A DNA stretch of 64,000 nt from Pseudokineococcus lusitanus. GTDB lineage: Bacteria; Actinomycetota; Actinomycetes; Actinomycetales; Quadrisphaeraceae. The notes under the pieces were generated by a model that saw only the letters and a list, made by a program, of their open reading frames with translations, was not told the origin of the DNA and did not search any database. Numbering within the stretch: position 1 is the stretch's first letter; each line of letters starts with the position of its first letter. The stretch spans positions 248,001 through 312,000 of the forward strand of contig NZ_RJKN01000003.1 of NCBI RefSeq assembly GCF_003751265.1, in the 5' to 3' direction. Positions 27,396-41,988 of the stretch are shown one piece after another. Both the position numbers and the translations under genes were made by a program.

Positions 27396-29605
27396 GTGCC
27401 GACCTCGCGCCGACCCGCCCCGTCCCCCCGCGACCGCCCCGCCGCCGCGGGCCCCGCCGGCGACGCGCCCGCGTCCGTGCCCGGCGCCGCCGCGTCCGAC
27501 CCCACGGCCGCGGGCCCCGCCGCCGACGGCGCCGCGGCCACCTCGGCCGTCGCCCCGCCGCCGGAGGGCGTCTCCCCCGCCACCGCGTCCCCGCACTCCC
27601 GGATCGGGCGCATCCCCGTCGTCGACCTCGCGCCGGTCGTCGACGGCGGCCGCTTCCCCGCCCGCGCCGTCGTCGGCGAGGCCGTGCCCGTCACCGCCAC
27701 CGTCTTCCGCGAGGGCCACGACGCCGTCGCCGCCGAGGCAGTGCTCCTGCGCCCGGACGGCAGCGAGGCGGCCCGCACGAGGATGGTCTGCACCAACCCC
27801 GGTCTCGACACCTGGCGCACCGACCTCGTCCCGGACGCCGTGGGCGAGTGGGCCTTCCGCGTCGAGGCGTGGTCGGACCCGTACGGGACGTGGGAGCACG
27901 CCGCCTCCGTCAAGGTGGGCACCCCCGGCCTGCCGGAGGCCGACGTCGACCTGGCCCTCGCCGACGGCGCCGTCGTCCTCGACCGCGCCGCCGAGGTCCC
28001 CGGCCGCGACCCGGCCGACGCCGAGCACCTGCGGGCCGGCGCCCGCGGGCTGCGTGACACCGGCCGCCCGGCGCCCGCGCGGCTCGCCGCGGGCACGAGC
28101 ACCGGGGTGCAGGAGGCGCTGCGGCGCCTGCCCCTCCGCGAGCTCGTGACGCCGAGCGAGGACGCCCGCCTCGTCGTCCAGCGCCCGCTGGCGCTCTTCG
28201 GCTCCTGGTACGAGCTCTTCCCCCGCTCCGAGGGCGCCTACTTCGACCAGGCCACGGGCCGCTGGGTCTCCGGCACCCTGACGACCGCCGCGGAGCGGCT
28301 GCCCGCGCTGGCCGCGCAGGGGTACGACGTCGTCTACCTCACGCCCGTCCACCCCATCGGCCGGACGTTCCGCAAGGGCCGCAACAACACCCTGGACGCG
28401 ACCGACGAGGACCCGGGCTCGCCGTACGCCATCGGCTCGGCCGACGGCGGCCACGACGCCGTCCACCCCGACCTCGGCACGGTCGCCGACTTCGAGGCCT
28501 TCGTCGCCCGCGCCCGGGAGCTGGACCTCGAGGTCGCGCTCGACCTCGCGCTGCAGTGCTCGCCCGACCACCCGTGGGTCACCGAGCACCCCGAGTGGTT
28601 CGTCCAGCGCTCCGACGGCTCGATCGCCTACGCCGAGAACCCGCCGAAGAAGTACCAGGACATCTACCCGGTCCACTTCGACACCGACCCGGACGGCGTC
28701 TACGCCGAGGTGCTGCGCGTCGTCCTCGCCTGGGTGGACCGCGGCGTGACGCTCTTCCGCGTCGACAACCCGCACACCAAGCCCGTCGAGTTCTGGGAGT
28801 GGCTCATCGCGGAGGTCAACCGCGACCACCCCGACGTCATCTTCCTCGCCGAGGCCTTCACGCGGCCCGCGATGATGCACGGGCTGGCCAAGGTCGGCTT
28901 CCAGCAGAGCTACACCTACTTCACGTGGCGCAACACCAAGGCCGAGCTCGAGGAGTACGTCACCGAGCTCACCGGCCCCTCGGCCGCGTACATGCGGCCG
29001 AGCTTCTGGCCGACGACGCACGACATCCTCACGCCCTTCATGAGCCAGAACGGGCGGCCGGCCTTCGAGCTGCGCGCGGTGCTCGCGGCGACGCTCGCGC
29101 CGACGTGGGGCATCTACGCCGGGTACGAGCTCGTCGAGGACGTCCCCCGGCCGGGCGCCCAGGAGCAGATCGACAACGAGAAGTACCAGTACAAGCCGCG
29201 CGACTTCGACCGCGCGCTCGTCGAGGGCCGCAGCATCGCCCCGCTGCTCCAGCGGCTCAACGAGCTCCGCCGCGAGCACCCCGCGCTGCAGCGCCTGCGC
29301 GGCACGACGTTCCACCGCACGGACTCCGAGCAGGTCATCGCCTACACGCGGCACCTCCCGGCCCACCTGTCGCCCACCGGCGAGGAGGACCTCGTCCTCG
29401 TCGTCGTGTGCCTCGACCCGCAGCAGTGGCACCGCACGCACGTCCACCTCGACATGGCCGCCCTCGGCCTCGGGTGGGACGAGCAGGTGCTCGCCGCCGA
29501 CGGCCTCACCGACGGCCGCTGGACCTGGGGCGAGGAGGTCTACGTCGAGCTGGGCCCGGGACGCCCCGCCCACGTCGTCTCCCTCACCCGCGGCGGCGGC
29601 GCCGC

Positions 29606-29609
<4 letters not shown>
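27396..29609 (+). CDS. glgE: Alpha-1,4-glucan:maltose-1-phosphate maltosyltransferase
   Basis: GH13_3 enzyme (737 aa) that extends alpha-glucan by two glucoses from maltose-1-phosphate. About 70 Ala/Pro-rich residues precede the N domain ([20 protein letters not shown]). The catalytic pair is nucleophile Asp457 ([10 protein letters not shown]) and acid/base Glu486 (FLAEAFTRP), 29 apart as in the characterised Streptomyces enzyme; THDILTP supplies the third carboxylate. First gene of glgE-treS-pep2/glgB, with a four-base ATGA overlap to treS. Because TreS and Pep2 are next to it, the route is trehalose to maltose to maltose-1-phosphate to glucan. Confidence 0.96.
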
Positions 29610-35286
<5,677 letters not shown>

Positions 35287-35300
35287 CGCCCCACCCGCCG

Positions 35301-36068
35301 GTGACCTCGCCCGGGTCGACGCCCCCGCCGGGCGGCGACCCGGGCGAGGTCGCGCTCGGGCACCTCACGGGGCCCGACGGCCTGGGCGACCGGGTCGACG
35401 CCGCCCTCGCCGGCGGGGCGGCGCGGGTCGTCGCCACCCACGACGCCGACGACGACGCCCTGGCGTGGGCCGCGGCGCGGGCGGGCCTGCGCCGCGAGGG
35501 GGTCCTGCGGGGCGTCCTCGTGGGCGGCCGGCGCCGCGACGTCGCCCTCGTCGCGCGGCTGGCGGGCGACCCGGACCCGGCGTCGGACGCCCTCCCCGCG
35601 CTGACGCCCCTCTTCCCCGCCTCGGTGCTGGCGGCGGGGCTCGTGCTGCGCGACCACCGCGGCCGGGTCCTGCTCCTGCGGACGTCGTACAAGGTGCCGT
35701 GGGAGGTGCCGGGCGGGTTCGTCGAGGCGGCCGAGTCGCTCGGCGGGGCCGCCGCGCGCGAGGGCCGCGAGGAGCTGGGCCTCGACCTGACGGTGGGGCG
35801 CCTGCTCGTCCTCGACCGCTGCCCCGGCGACGCCTCCCGGCCCGGGCGGCTGCTCGCGCTGCTCGACGGCGGCGTCCACGACGACGACCTGCCCGGCCGG
35901 TGCACCTTCGTCGACGGCGAGGTGCTCGAGGCCGCCTGGTGCACGCCCACGGAGGTCCGCGCCCGGACGGGCCCCGGCCTCGCCGCCCGCGTCGCCGCCG
36001 CGGTGGCCGTCCTCGACGCCGACGACCCGGCGCCGGCCCTCCTCGTCGAGGGCCGGCCCGGGCGCTGA
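35301..36068 (+). CDS. NUDIX hydrolase with a GNAT-like N-terminal fragment
   Basis: 255 aa. The C-terminal part (about 103-245) is a NUDIX domain; the box runs from Gly in GGFVEAAES through AAREGREELGL, fitting G-x5-E-x7-RE-x2-EE-x-G-U. The N-terminal part (about 30-91) reads like the end of a RimJ-type GNAT acetyltransferase (DALAWAAARAGLRREGVLRG, then GGRRRDVALVARLAGD), but the acetyl-CoA-binding motif A is absent. It may hydrolyse a nucleoside diphosphate derivative; substrate unknown. GTG at 35301 is 14 bases after the fusion gene and has no clear ribosome site, so coupling to the glg operon is likely. Confidence 0.75.
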   Translation: MTSPGSTPPPGGDPGEVALGHLTGPDGLGDRVDAALAGGAARVVATHDADDDALAWAAARAGLRREGVLRGVLVGGRRRDVALVARLAGDPDPASDALPALTPLFPASVLAAGLVLRDHRGRVLLLRTSYKVPWEVPGGFVEAAESLGGAAAREGREELGLDLTVGRLLVLDRCPGDASRPGRLLALLDGGVHDDDLPGRCTFVDGEVLEAAWCTPTEVRARTGPGLAARVAAAVAVLDADDPAPALLVEGRPGR

Positions 36069-36088
36069 CGCACCACCCGCGCGGCGGT

Positions 36089-36136
36089 CGGCCCGGCCCT
36101 CGGCCCGGCCCTCGGCCCGGCCCTCGGCTCAGCCCT
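36089..36136. repeat. Tandem 12-bp repeat, three exact and one degenerate unit
   Basis: CGGCCCGGCCCT at 36089, 36101 and 36113 (exact), then a degenerate copy at 36125-36136 that contains the VOC stop codon and last residues. It fills the gap between convergent gene ends. Confidence 0.85.
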
Positions 36137-36614
36137 CGGCGGGCCCGCCGTCCGCGGCGCGGCGCATCGCCGCGAGGTCGAGCTTGCCCATCTGCAGCAT
36201 CGCCGCCATGGCGCGCTGCGCCCGGCCCGGGTCCGGGTCGCCGAGCACGTCGCCGAGGCCCTCGGGCACGACCTGCCACGAGACGCCGAAGCGGTCCTTG
36301 AGCCAGCCGCACCGCGACTCCGTCCCCCCGCCGGCGAGCAGCGCGTCCCACACGCGGTCGACCTCGGCGGCGTCGGCGCAGGAGACGGACAGGGAGAACG
36401 CCTCGGTCGGCGGGAAGTGCGGGCCCCCGTCCAGCAGGACGAGCGGCTGGCCGGCCACCTCGAGCTCGACGGTCAGCACGCCCCCGCCCGGGCCGAGCGT
36501 CGTGCCGACGACCCGCGAGCCGGGGAGGACGGAGGTGTAGAGCTCCGCCGCCTCCTCGACGCGGCCGTCGAACCAGAGCGTGGGGGTGACCCTGCGGGGC
36601 GTCGGGGTGGTCAT
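36129..36614 (-). CDS. VOC/PhnB-type glyoxalase-fold protein
   Basis: 161 aa of the vicinal-oxygen-chelate superfamily, PhnB/3-dmu-9_3-mt type (RVTPTLWFDGRVEEAAELYTSVLPGSRV at the start; GWLKDRFGVSWQVVP near 103-117). These are small cytosolic proteins of mostly unknown function; no reaction can be assigned. The ATG has a GGGAGGA ribosome site. The end is written into a 12-bp tandem repeat. Confidence 0.8.
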   Translation of the reverse strand: MTTPTPRRVTPTLWFDGRVEEAAELYTSVLPGSRVVGTTLGPGGGVLTVELEVAGQPLVLLDGGPHFPPTEAFSLSVSCADAAEVDRVWDALLAGGGTESRCGWLKDRFGVSWQVVPEGLGDVLGDPDPGRAQRAMAAMLQMGKLDLAAMRRAADGGPAEG

Positions 36615-36726
36615 CGGTCCTCCCGGTGGTGGCTGTCGTGCCGGTCACGGTGCTCGTGCCGACGGGGGCGCCGCGTACCCGTCCGGTGCGGCGGCCCGGA
36701 CGGCTGACCGCCGCCGCGCCCGCGGC

Positions 36727-37257
36727 TCATCGGCCCGCCCGGGCGCGGGCGCGGTCACGGGAGCGGGCCACGGCGGCGCGGTTGCCGCACCGGGCCGAGC
36801 AGTACTCCTGCCGGCCCGCCCGCGACAGGTCCGCCCACACCCTCTCGCAGCCCGCGGCGGCGCAGCGTCCCAGCCGGTCGGGGCCCCGGGCGACGAGGTG
36901 CAGCGCCGTCCCCACCGCCACGAGGGCCGCCACCTGGCCGACGACGTCGACGGCCCCGTGGTGGTGCAGGTGCCACCCGCTGCCGTCGTGGTCGGTCATC
37001 CGCGGCGCGGCCGTCCAGCGGCGGAGCAGCGCGTTGACCGCGGCCGCCCGCCCCTCCCCCGCCGCGTCGACGACGGCGAGCCAGCCGCCCTCCAGCACGT
37101 CCCGGACGCCGGCGACCGCGGCGTCGTCGACGGCCGCCGGGAGCACGAGACCCGCGGCGGCGCAGCGGCGTGCCAGGTCGGCCGGACCGCCGGGCGGCGC
37201 GTTGACGAGGTCGACCGCCAGCCGGACCGACGCCCGGCCGTCATGGTTGAAGTGCAC
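36727..37257 (-). CDS. CGNR zinc-finger (ABATE-type) putative regulator
   Basis: 176 aa. N-terminal ABATE-like domain (LAVDLVNAPPGGPADL) and C-terminal CGNR zinc finger with four Cys (GRCAAAGCERVWAD, then EYCSARCGNRAAVARSRDR, about 131-170), followed by a basic tail that probably binds DNA or RNA. Family members are thought to be stress-response regulators; the target is unknown. The GTG start is divergent from a small CxCG protein with only 25 bases between starts. Confidence 0.8.
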   Translation of the reverse strand: MHFNHDGRASVRLAVDLVNAPPGGPADLARRCAAAGLVLPAAVDDAAVAGVRDVLEGGWLAVVDAAGEGRAAAVNALLRRWTAAPRMTDHDGSGWHLHHHGAVDVVGQVAALVAVGTALHLVARGPDRLGRCAAAGCERVWADLSRAGRQEYCSARCGNRAAVARSRDRARARAGR

Positions 37258-37282
37258 GGACCCATGACACCACGGTGGCGGC

Positions 37283-37483
37283 GTGGAACCTCTGGAGCAC
37301 TCCTGGCAGGTCCGGTCCCGGCACGCGACGGCCGACGGTGTCGTCGCCTACGAGGCGTGCCGCTGCGGCACCTGGCGGGTCGTCACCGCCGGCGCCGTCG
37401 TCGCCGTCGCGGCGCCGCCCGTCGACCTCAGCGGTGGGACAGGAGGCGACGGGCGGTCGAGCCGTCGACGACGAGGTCGGTGA
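37283..37483 (+). CDS. Small conserved-looking CxCG protein
   Basis: 66 aa. The first 40 residues (WQVRSRHATADGVVAYEACRCGTWRV) resemble short uncharacterised actinobacterial proteins with a W-x-V-R-S-R-H-x-T start and a CRCGxW motif; the tail is Gly/Arg-rich and probably not conserved. It starts 25 bases from the divergent CGNR gene, and its end overlaps the convergent SorC-type gene by 56 bases. No function known; the pair CxC could bind metal only together with other ligands. Confidence 0.5.
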   Translation: MEPLEHSWQVRSRHATADGVVAYEACRCGTWRVVTAGAVVAVAAPPVDLSGGTGGDGRSSRRRRGR

Positions 37484-38378
37484 CGAGCCCGGCCGCGAGC
37501 GCGGCGGCCAGCGCGGGCACCTTGCCCGTGCCCGCCACGGCGCAGACGCGGCGGGGGATGCGGCGCAGCACCGGCGGCGGCGGGCCGCTCGAGCGCGCGT
37601 TGAGCGGCACGCCCTGCCAGCTGCCGTCCGCGCGCAGGAAGACGGTGCAGACGTCGCCGACGACGTGCTCCTCCGCGAGGGACAGCCGGTCGGCGTCGGT
37701 GAGGTAGCCCGCGGTGTACACGCGGCTCGGGACGCCGCCGGCGACGGCGCCGACGCCGAACAGCGCGACGTCGCAGCGCTGCTGCAGCGCGAGGACGCCC
37801 TGGACGCTCCGCTCGCGCCACATCGCCCGCCGGGTGGCGGCGGCGTCGAAGAAGGCCGGCACCGGGAACTGGTGCACCTCGGCGCCCCACGCGGCGCCGA
37901 AGCGGTCGATGACCTCCCCCGCGTAGCCGAGCCCGGTGCTGCGCGAGTTGGCCGCGCCGTTGAGCTGGACGACGTGGGCGTCGACCGTCGAGCGGGCCAC
38001 GAGGTGGCGGGCGACGGCGCTCGTCGTCGTCCCCCAGGCGACGCCGAGCACGAGCCCGCTGCCCATGAGGTCGCCGAGCAGCCCCGCCGTCGCGTCGGCC
38101 ACCGCCTCGAGCCGGGCGAGCTCGGTCGCGCCCTCCGGGACGGGGGCCACGACGGCCTCGACCCCGAAGCGGTCGCCGAGCGCGGCGGCCAGCGCCGGCG
38201 CACGTCCGTGCACGGGGGCGACCGTCACCGTGACGATGCCCCGGGCACGCGCCGCGTCGAGCATCCGGGAGACGGTGCTGCGCGAGACGCCCTCCTCCCG
38301 CGCGACGACGTCCATGGTGACGCGGTCGATCCAGTAGCGGCGGGCCACCCGCTCGAGGTCGTCGTCGTCGACCGGCAC
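37428..38378 (-). CDS. SorC-family (DeoR-like) sugar-binding transcriptional regulator
   Basis: 316 aa. N-terminal helix-turn-helix (YWIDRVTMDVVAREEGVSRSTVSRML, about 14-39) and a C-terminal sugar-phosphate-binding domain with LGVAWGTTTSAVA, VQLNGAANS, and GVGAVAGGVPSRVYTAGYL. The start is GTG at 38378 with GGGGGAG upstream; longer versions lack a ribosome site. It is divergent from glpD, so it may control the glycerol genes in response to a phosphorylated intermediate. A palindrome lies midway between the two starts. The effector is unknown. Confidence 0.88.
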   Translation of the reverse strand: MPVDDDDLERVARRYWIDRVTMDVVAREEGVSRSTVSRMLDAARARGIVTVTVAPVHGRAPALAAALGDRFGVEAVVAPVPEGATELARLEAVADATAGLLGDLMGSGLVLGVAWGTTTSAVARHLVARSTVDAHVVQLNGAANSRSTGLGYAGEVIDRFGAAWGAEVHQFPVPAFFDAAATRRAMWRERSVQGVLALQQRCDVALFGVGAVAGGVPSRVYTAGYLTDADRLSLAEEHVVGDVCTVFLRADGSWQGVPLNARSSGPPPPVLRRIPRRVCAVAGTGKVPALAAALAAGLVTDLVVDGSTARRLLSHR

Positions 38379-38433
38379 CGCTCCCCCTCGTCCCGCACAC
38401 CCGGTGCGACGCCGGGCATCTCGGACGCCAGTG

Positions 38434-38447
38434 TGCACGTCCGTGCA
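38434..38447. promoter_or_regulatory. Candidate operator between the SorC regulator and glpD
   Basis: TGCACG-TC-CGTGCA, a perfect 6-base inverted repeat with a 2-base centre, 55 bases from the regulator start and 112 bases from glpD. Confidence 0.4.
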
Positions 38448-38494
38448 GGCGGTGGCGCCGTCGGCCGTCGAGGAGCAGAGTCGCGATCACGGAC

Positions 38495-38517
38495 GAGGGC
38501 GCCGACGGGGCGCCCTC
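38495..38517 (+). promoter_or_regulatory. Hairpin in the probable glpD leader
   Basis: Nine-base perfect arms (38495-38503, 38509-38517), five-base loop, 42 bases before the glpD ATG. It could attenuate or stabilise the leader. Confidence 0.35.
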
Positions 38518-38559
38518 CCCGACGACGAGCGGGCGAGGTCGCCCGCACGGAGGGCACCC

Positions 38560-40416
38560 ATGAGCACGAGCACCACCACGGCCACCAGCCGGCAGGTCGG
38601 CCCGAGCACCGCCCTGTCCCCCGCCTCCCGCACCGAGGCGCTGCGGCGCATGCGCTCGGAGACCCTCGACGTCCTCGTCGTCGGCGGCGGCGTCACGGGC
38701 GCCGGCGCGGCGCTGGACGCGGCGAGCCGCGGCCTCACGGTCGGCGTCCTCGAGCGGCGCGACTGGGCGGCCGGCACCTCGAGCCGCGCCAGCAAGCTCA
38801 TCCACGGCGGCCTGCGGTACCTCGAGATGCTCGACTTCCACCTCGTCCACGAGGCGCTCCGCGAGCGCGGGCTCCTCGTCGACCGGCTGGCCCCGCACCT
38901 CGTGCACCCCGTGCCCTTCCTCTTCCCGCTCGAGAAGCAGTGGCAGCGCTTCTACATCGGCGCCGGCATCGCGCTCTACGACGGCATGGCCGGCGTGCTC
39001 GGCCGCACCGGCGGCGAGGGCCGCCGCACCGTCCCGCTGCACCGGCACATGACCCGCAAGGGCCTGCACCGCCGCTTCCGCGACTTCCGCCGCGACGCCG
39101 CCGTCGGCGCCATCCAGTACTGGGACGCCAAGGTCGACGACGCCCGCCTCGTGCACGTGCTCGTCCGCACGGCCGTCGGCCACGGCGCCCTCGCGGCCGC
39201 CCGCACGCAGGTCGTCGGCTACCTCGAGGAGGGCGGGCGCGTCGTCGGCGTGCGCGCCGTCGACCTGGAGTCCGGCGAGGAGATCGCCGTGCGCGCCCGA
39301 CACGTCGTCGGCGCCACGGGCGTCTGGACGGACGAGATCCAGGAGCTCTTCCGCACCCGCGGCCTCGAGGTCCGCGCCTCCAAGGGCGTGCACATCATCG
39401 TGCCGAAGGAGGCCGTCGACGGGGAGTCCGGCCTCATCCTCCGCACGGAGAAGAGCGTCCTATTCGTCATCCCGTGGGAGACGCACTGGGTCATCGGCAC
39501 GACCGACACCCCGTGGGACCTCGAGAAGGACCACCCCGTGGCCACGAGCGAGGACATCGAGTACCTCCTCGACCACGCGAACGCCGTGCTCTCCCGGCCG
39601 CTCTCGCGCGACGACGTCATCGGCGTCTACACGGGCCTGCGCCCGCTGCTCCAGCCGACCGCGAAGGGCGACCTGCCCGGCGAGGGCGGGGAGAAGGGCG
39701 GCAAGGGCGGCGGCGACCCGACGACGACCACGAAGGTGTCGCGCGAGCACACCGTGGCCACCCTGCGCCCCGGCCTCACGGTCGTGGCGGGCGGCAAGTA
39801 CACGACGTACCGGGTCATGGCCCGCGACGTCGTCGACGCCGCCCTGGCCGACGCGGCCCCCGGCGACCGCCCGGCCGGCCCGTCGCTGACGGCGGACCTC
39901 CCGCTCGCGGGCGCCGACGGCTACGGCGTCCGCTGGGCGCAGCGCAGCCGGATCGCGGCCGAGCGCGGCTGGTCGGTCGAGCGGGTCGAGCACCTGCTCC
40001 ACCGCTACGGCTCGCTCCTCGACGAGGTGCTCGCGCTCGTCGACGCCGACCCCTCCCTCGGCGAGCCCCTCGAGGGCGCGGAGCACTACCTCCGCGTCGA
40101 GGCGCTCTACGCCGCGACGCACGAGGGGGCCCTCCACGTCGAGGACGTCCTCACCCGCCGCACCCGGCTCTCCTACGAGCAGGCCGACCGGGGGACGGCG
40201 AGCGCCCGCGCCGTCGCCGACCTCCTCGCCGGCCCGCTCGGCTGGGACGCCGCGCAGGTCGCGGAGGAGGTCGCCAGCTACCTCGCCCGCGTCGAGGCCG
40301 AGCGCGCCGCCGAGGTGGAGGACGACGACGCCGCCGCCGAGCGCCGCCGCCTCGAGGCGCCGGACATCCGCCCGGACGTGCCCGTCACGTCCGCCGGGGG
40401 CCCCGCCGCGGCCTGA
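38560..40416 (+). CDS. glpD: FAD-dependent glycerol-3-phosphate dehydrogenase
   Basis: Oxidises glycerol-3-phosphate to dihydroxyacetone phosphate at the membrane, passing electrons to quinone (618 aa). The FAD-binding GGGVTGAG is at 42-49, followed by TSSRASKLIHGGLRYLE, typical of GlpD; the C-terminal domain ends near 600. A Gly/Lys/Thr-rich insertion (about 372-392) lies before SREHTV. ATG has a GGAGGG site. First gene of glpD-glpT-glpF-glpK. Confidence 0.95.
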   Translation: MSTSTTTATSRQVGPSTALSPASRTEALRRMRSETLDVLVVGGGVTGAGAALDAASRGLTVGVLERRDWAAGTSSRASKLIHGGLRYLEMLDFHLVHEALRERGLLVDRLAPHLVHPVPFLFPLEKQWQRFYIGAGIALYDGMAGVLGRTGGEGRRTVPLHRHMTRKGLHRRFRDFRRDAAVGAIQYWDAKVDDARLVHVLVRTAVGHGALAAARTQVVGYLEEGGRVVGVRAVDLESGEEIAVRARHVVGATGVWTDEIQELFRTRGLEVRASKGVHIIVPKEAVDGESGLILRTEKSVLFVIPWETHWVIGTTDTPWDLEKDHPVATSEDIEYLLDHANAVLSRPLSRDDVIGVYTGLRPLLQPTAKGDLPGEGGEKGGKGGGDPTTTTKVSREHTVATLRPGLTVVAGGKYTTYRVMARDVVDAALADAAPGDRPAGPSLTADLPLAGADGYGVRWAQRSRIAAERGWSVERVEHLLHRYGSLLDEVLALVDADPSLGEPLEGAEHYLRVEALYAATHEGALHVEDVLTRRTRLSYEQADRGTASARAVADLLAGPLGWDAAQVAEEVASYLARVEAERAAEVEDDDAAAERRRLEAPDIRPDVPVTSAGGPAAA

Positions 40417-40427
40417 CCCGCGGACCG

Positions 40428-40466
40428 CCGTGGCGTGCCCGTCCAGAGGCGGCGGGCACGCCACGG
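40428..40466 (+). terminator. Hairpin between glpD and glpT
   Basis: Perfect 14-base arms (40428-40441, 40453-40466), 11-base loop, 12 bases after the glpD stop. A terminator, or an RNA-processing signal that changes glpD/glpT ratio. Confidence 0.5.
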
Positions 40467-40523
40467 GGCCGCGCCCCGGCCCGGCGGCGACCCGCCGGGC
40501 TGCACCACCCAGAGAGGTCGACG

Positions 40524-41918
40524 ATGACCGCAGCAGGACCCACGGCCGCCACCCGCCGCCGCAACCCCCTCGCCGCGCCGCACCCGGCGCCGCGCCTGCC
40601 CGACGACGAGGTCGCCCGCCGCTACCCGCGGCTGCGCGTCCAGGTCTTCGCGGGCATCTTCATCGGCTACGCCGCGTACTACCTCATCCGCAACAACGTC
40701 CCGCTCGTCGCGACCCTGCTGCGCGACGAGCAGGGCTTCTCCGCCGTCGGGCTCGGCATCATCACCAACGCCGTCCTCGTCGCCTACGGGCTGTCGAAGT
40801 TCCTCTCCGCCATGGTGTCCGACCGCAGCGACGCCCGGTTGTTCCTGCCGGTCGGGCTGGCGCTGTCCGCCGTCGCCAACCTCGTCGTGGGCCTCGTCCC
40901 GGCCGTCTCGGCGAGCGTGGCGCTGCTCGCGGTCGTCATGGTCGTCAACGGCTGGTTCCAGGGCATGGGGTGGCCGCCCAGCGGCCGCGTCCTCGTCCAC
41001 TGGTTCTCGACCGGCGAGCGCGGGCGCCGCACGGCGCTGTGGAACGTCGCGCACAACGTCGGCGGCGCCGGCTCGGGCGCGCTGGCCGGCCTGGCCGTCG
41101 CCTGGTTCGGCGGCTACCGCGCCGCCTTCTGGTTCCCCGCGCTCGTCTGCCTCGTCCTCGCCGTCGTCGCCTACGTGCTGCTGCGCGACCGCCCCGAGGC
41201 CGTCGGCCTCCCGCGGATCGAGGAGCACCGCTCCGACCCCGCCCCCGTCGACACCGAGGCTGAGGACGCCGGGCTCAGCAGCTGGCAGGTCGTCCGCCGG
41301 CACGTGCTCCGCAACCGGACGATGGTCAACCTCGCGCTCGCCAACGTCTTCGTCTACATGCTCCGCTACGGCGTCCTCGTGTGGGCCCCCGTCTACCTCG
41401 CGGACGTGCGCGGCGCGAGCCTGGGCGAGGGCATCGCGGGGTTCTCGCTCTTCGAGCTCGCGGGCATCCCGGGCACGCTGCTCTGCGGGTGGGTGAGCGA
41501 CCGCGTGTTCCGTGGTCGTCGGACCCCCGCCGGCGTCCTCTTCCTCGGCGGCGTCGCCGCGGCCGTCGCCGTCTACTGGCTGTCCCCCGTCGACGGGCCG
41601 CTGTGGGTCTCCTACGCGGCGCTCGTCGTCATCGGCGGCCTCATCTACGGGCCCGTCATGCTCATCGGCCTGCAGGCCCTCGACCTCAGCCCGCGGCACG
41701 TCGCGGGCACCGCCGCCGGCTTCACCGGGCTCTTCGGCTACGTGCTCGGCGCCACCCTCGCCAGCACCGGCATCGGCCTGTCGGTCACCGCCTTCGGGTG
41801 GGACACGACCTTCGTGCTGATCCTCGTCGGCGTCGCCGTGGCCGTCGGCTTCCTGCTCCTCGTGGGCCGCGACGAGACGGCGCTCCGCGCCCGTCGGGCC
41901 GCGACGCCCACGACCTGA
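40524..41918 (+). CDS. glpT: Glycerol-3-phosphate transporter (MFS, GlpT type)
   Basis: 464 aa, twelve predicted transmembrane helices, organophosphate:phosphate antiporter family (YAAYYLIRNNVPL in helix 1, GLSKFLSAMVSDRSDAR, GWFQGMGWPPSGRVLVHWFS). Imports glycerol-3-phosphate in exchange for phosphate. An AGAGAGG ribosome site precedes the ATG. Context between glpD and glpF supports the substrate; a hexose-phosphate (UhpT-like) role is less likely. Confidence 0.88.
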   Translation: MTAAGPTAATRRRNPLAAPHPAPRLPDDEVARRYPRLRVQVFAGIFIGYAAYYLIRNNVPLVATLLRDEQGFSAVGLGIITNAVLVAYGLSKFLSAMVSDRSDARLFLPVGLALSAVANLVVGLVPAVSASVALLAVVMVVNGWFQGMGWPPSGRVLVHWFSTGERGRRTALWNVAHNVGGAGSGALAGLAVAWFGGYRAAFWFPALVCLVLAVVAYVLLRDRPEAVGLPRIEEHRSDPAPVDTEAEDAGLSSWQVVRRHVLRNRTMVNLALANVFVYMLRYGVLVWAPVYLADVRGASLGEGIAGFSLFELAGIPGTLLCGWVSDRVFRGRRTPAGVLFLGGVAAAVAVYWLSPVDGPLWVSYAALVVIGGLIYGPVMLIGLQALDLSPRHVAGTAAGFTGLFGYVLGATLASTGIGLSVTAFGWDTTFVLILVGVAVAVGFLLLVGRDETALRARRAATPTT

Positions 41919-41988
41919 CCCCGGCCGGTCCGCCCGCACCCACCGACCCCGACCCCGACCCTGACACCGTCGTCACGAGAGGAACCCC

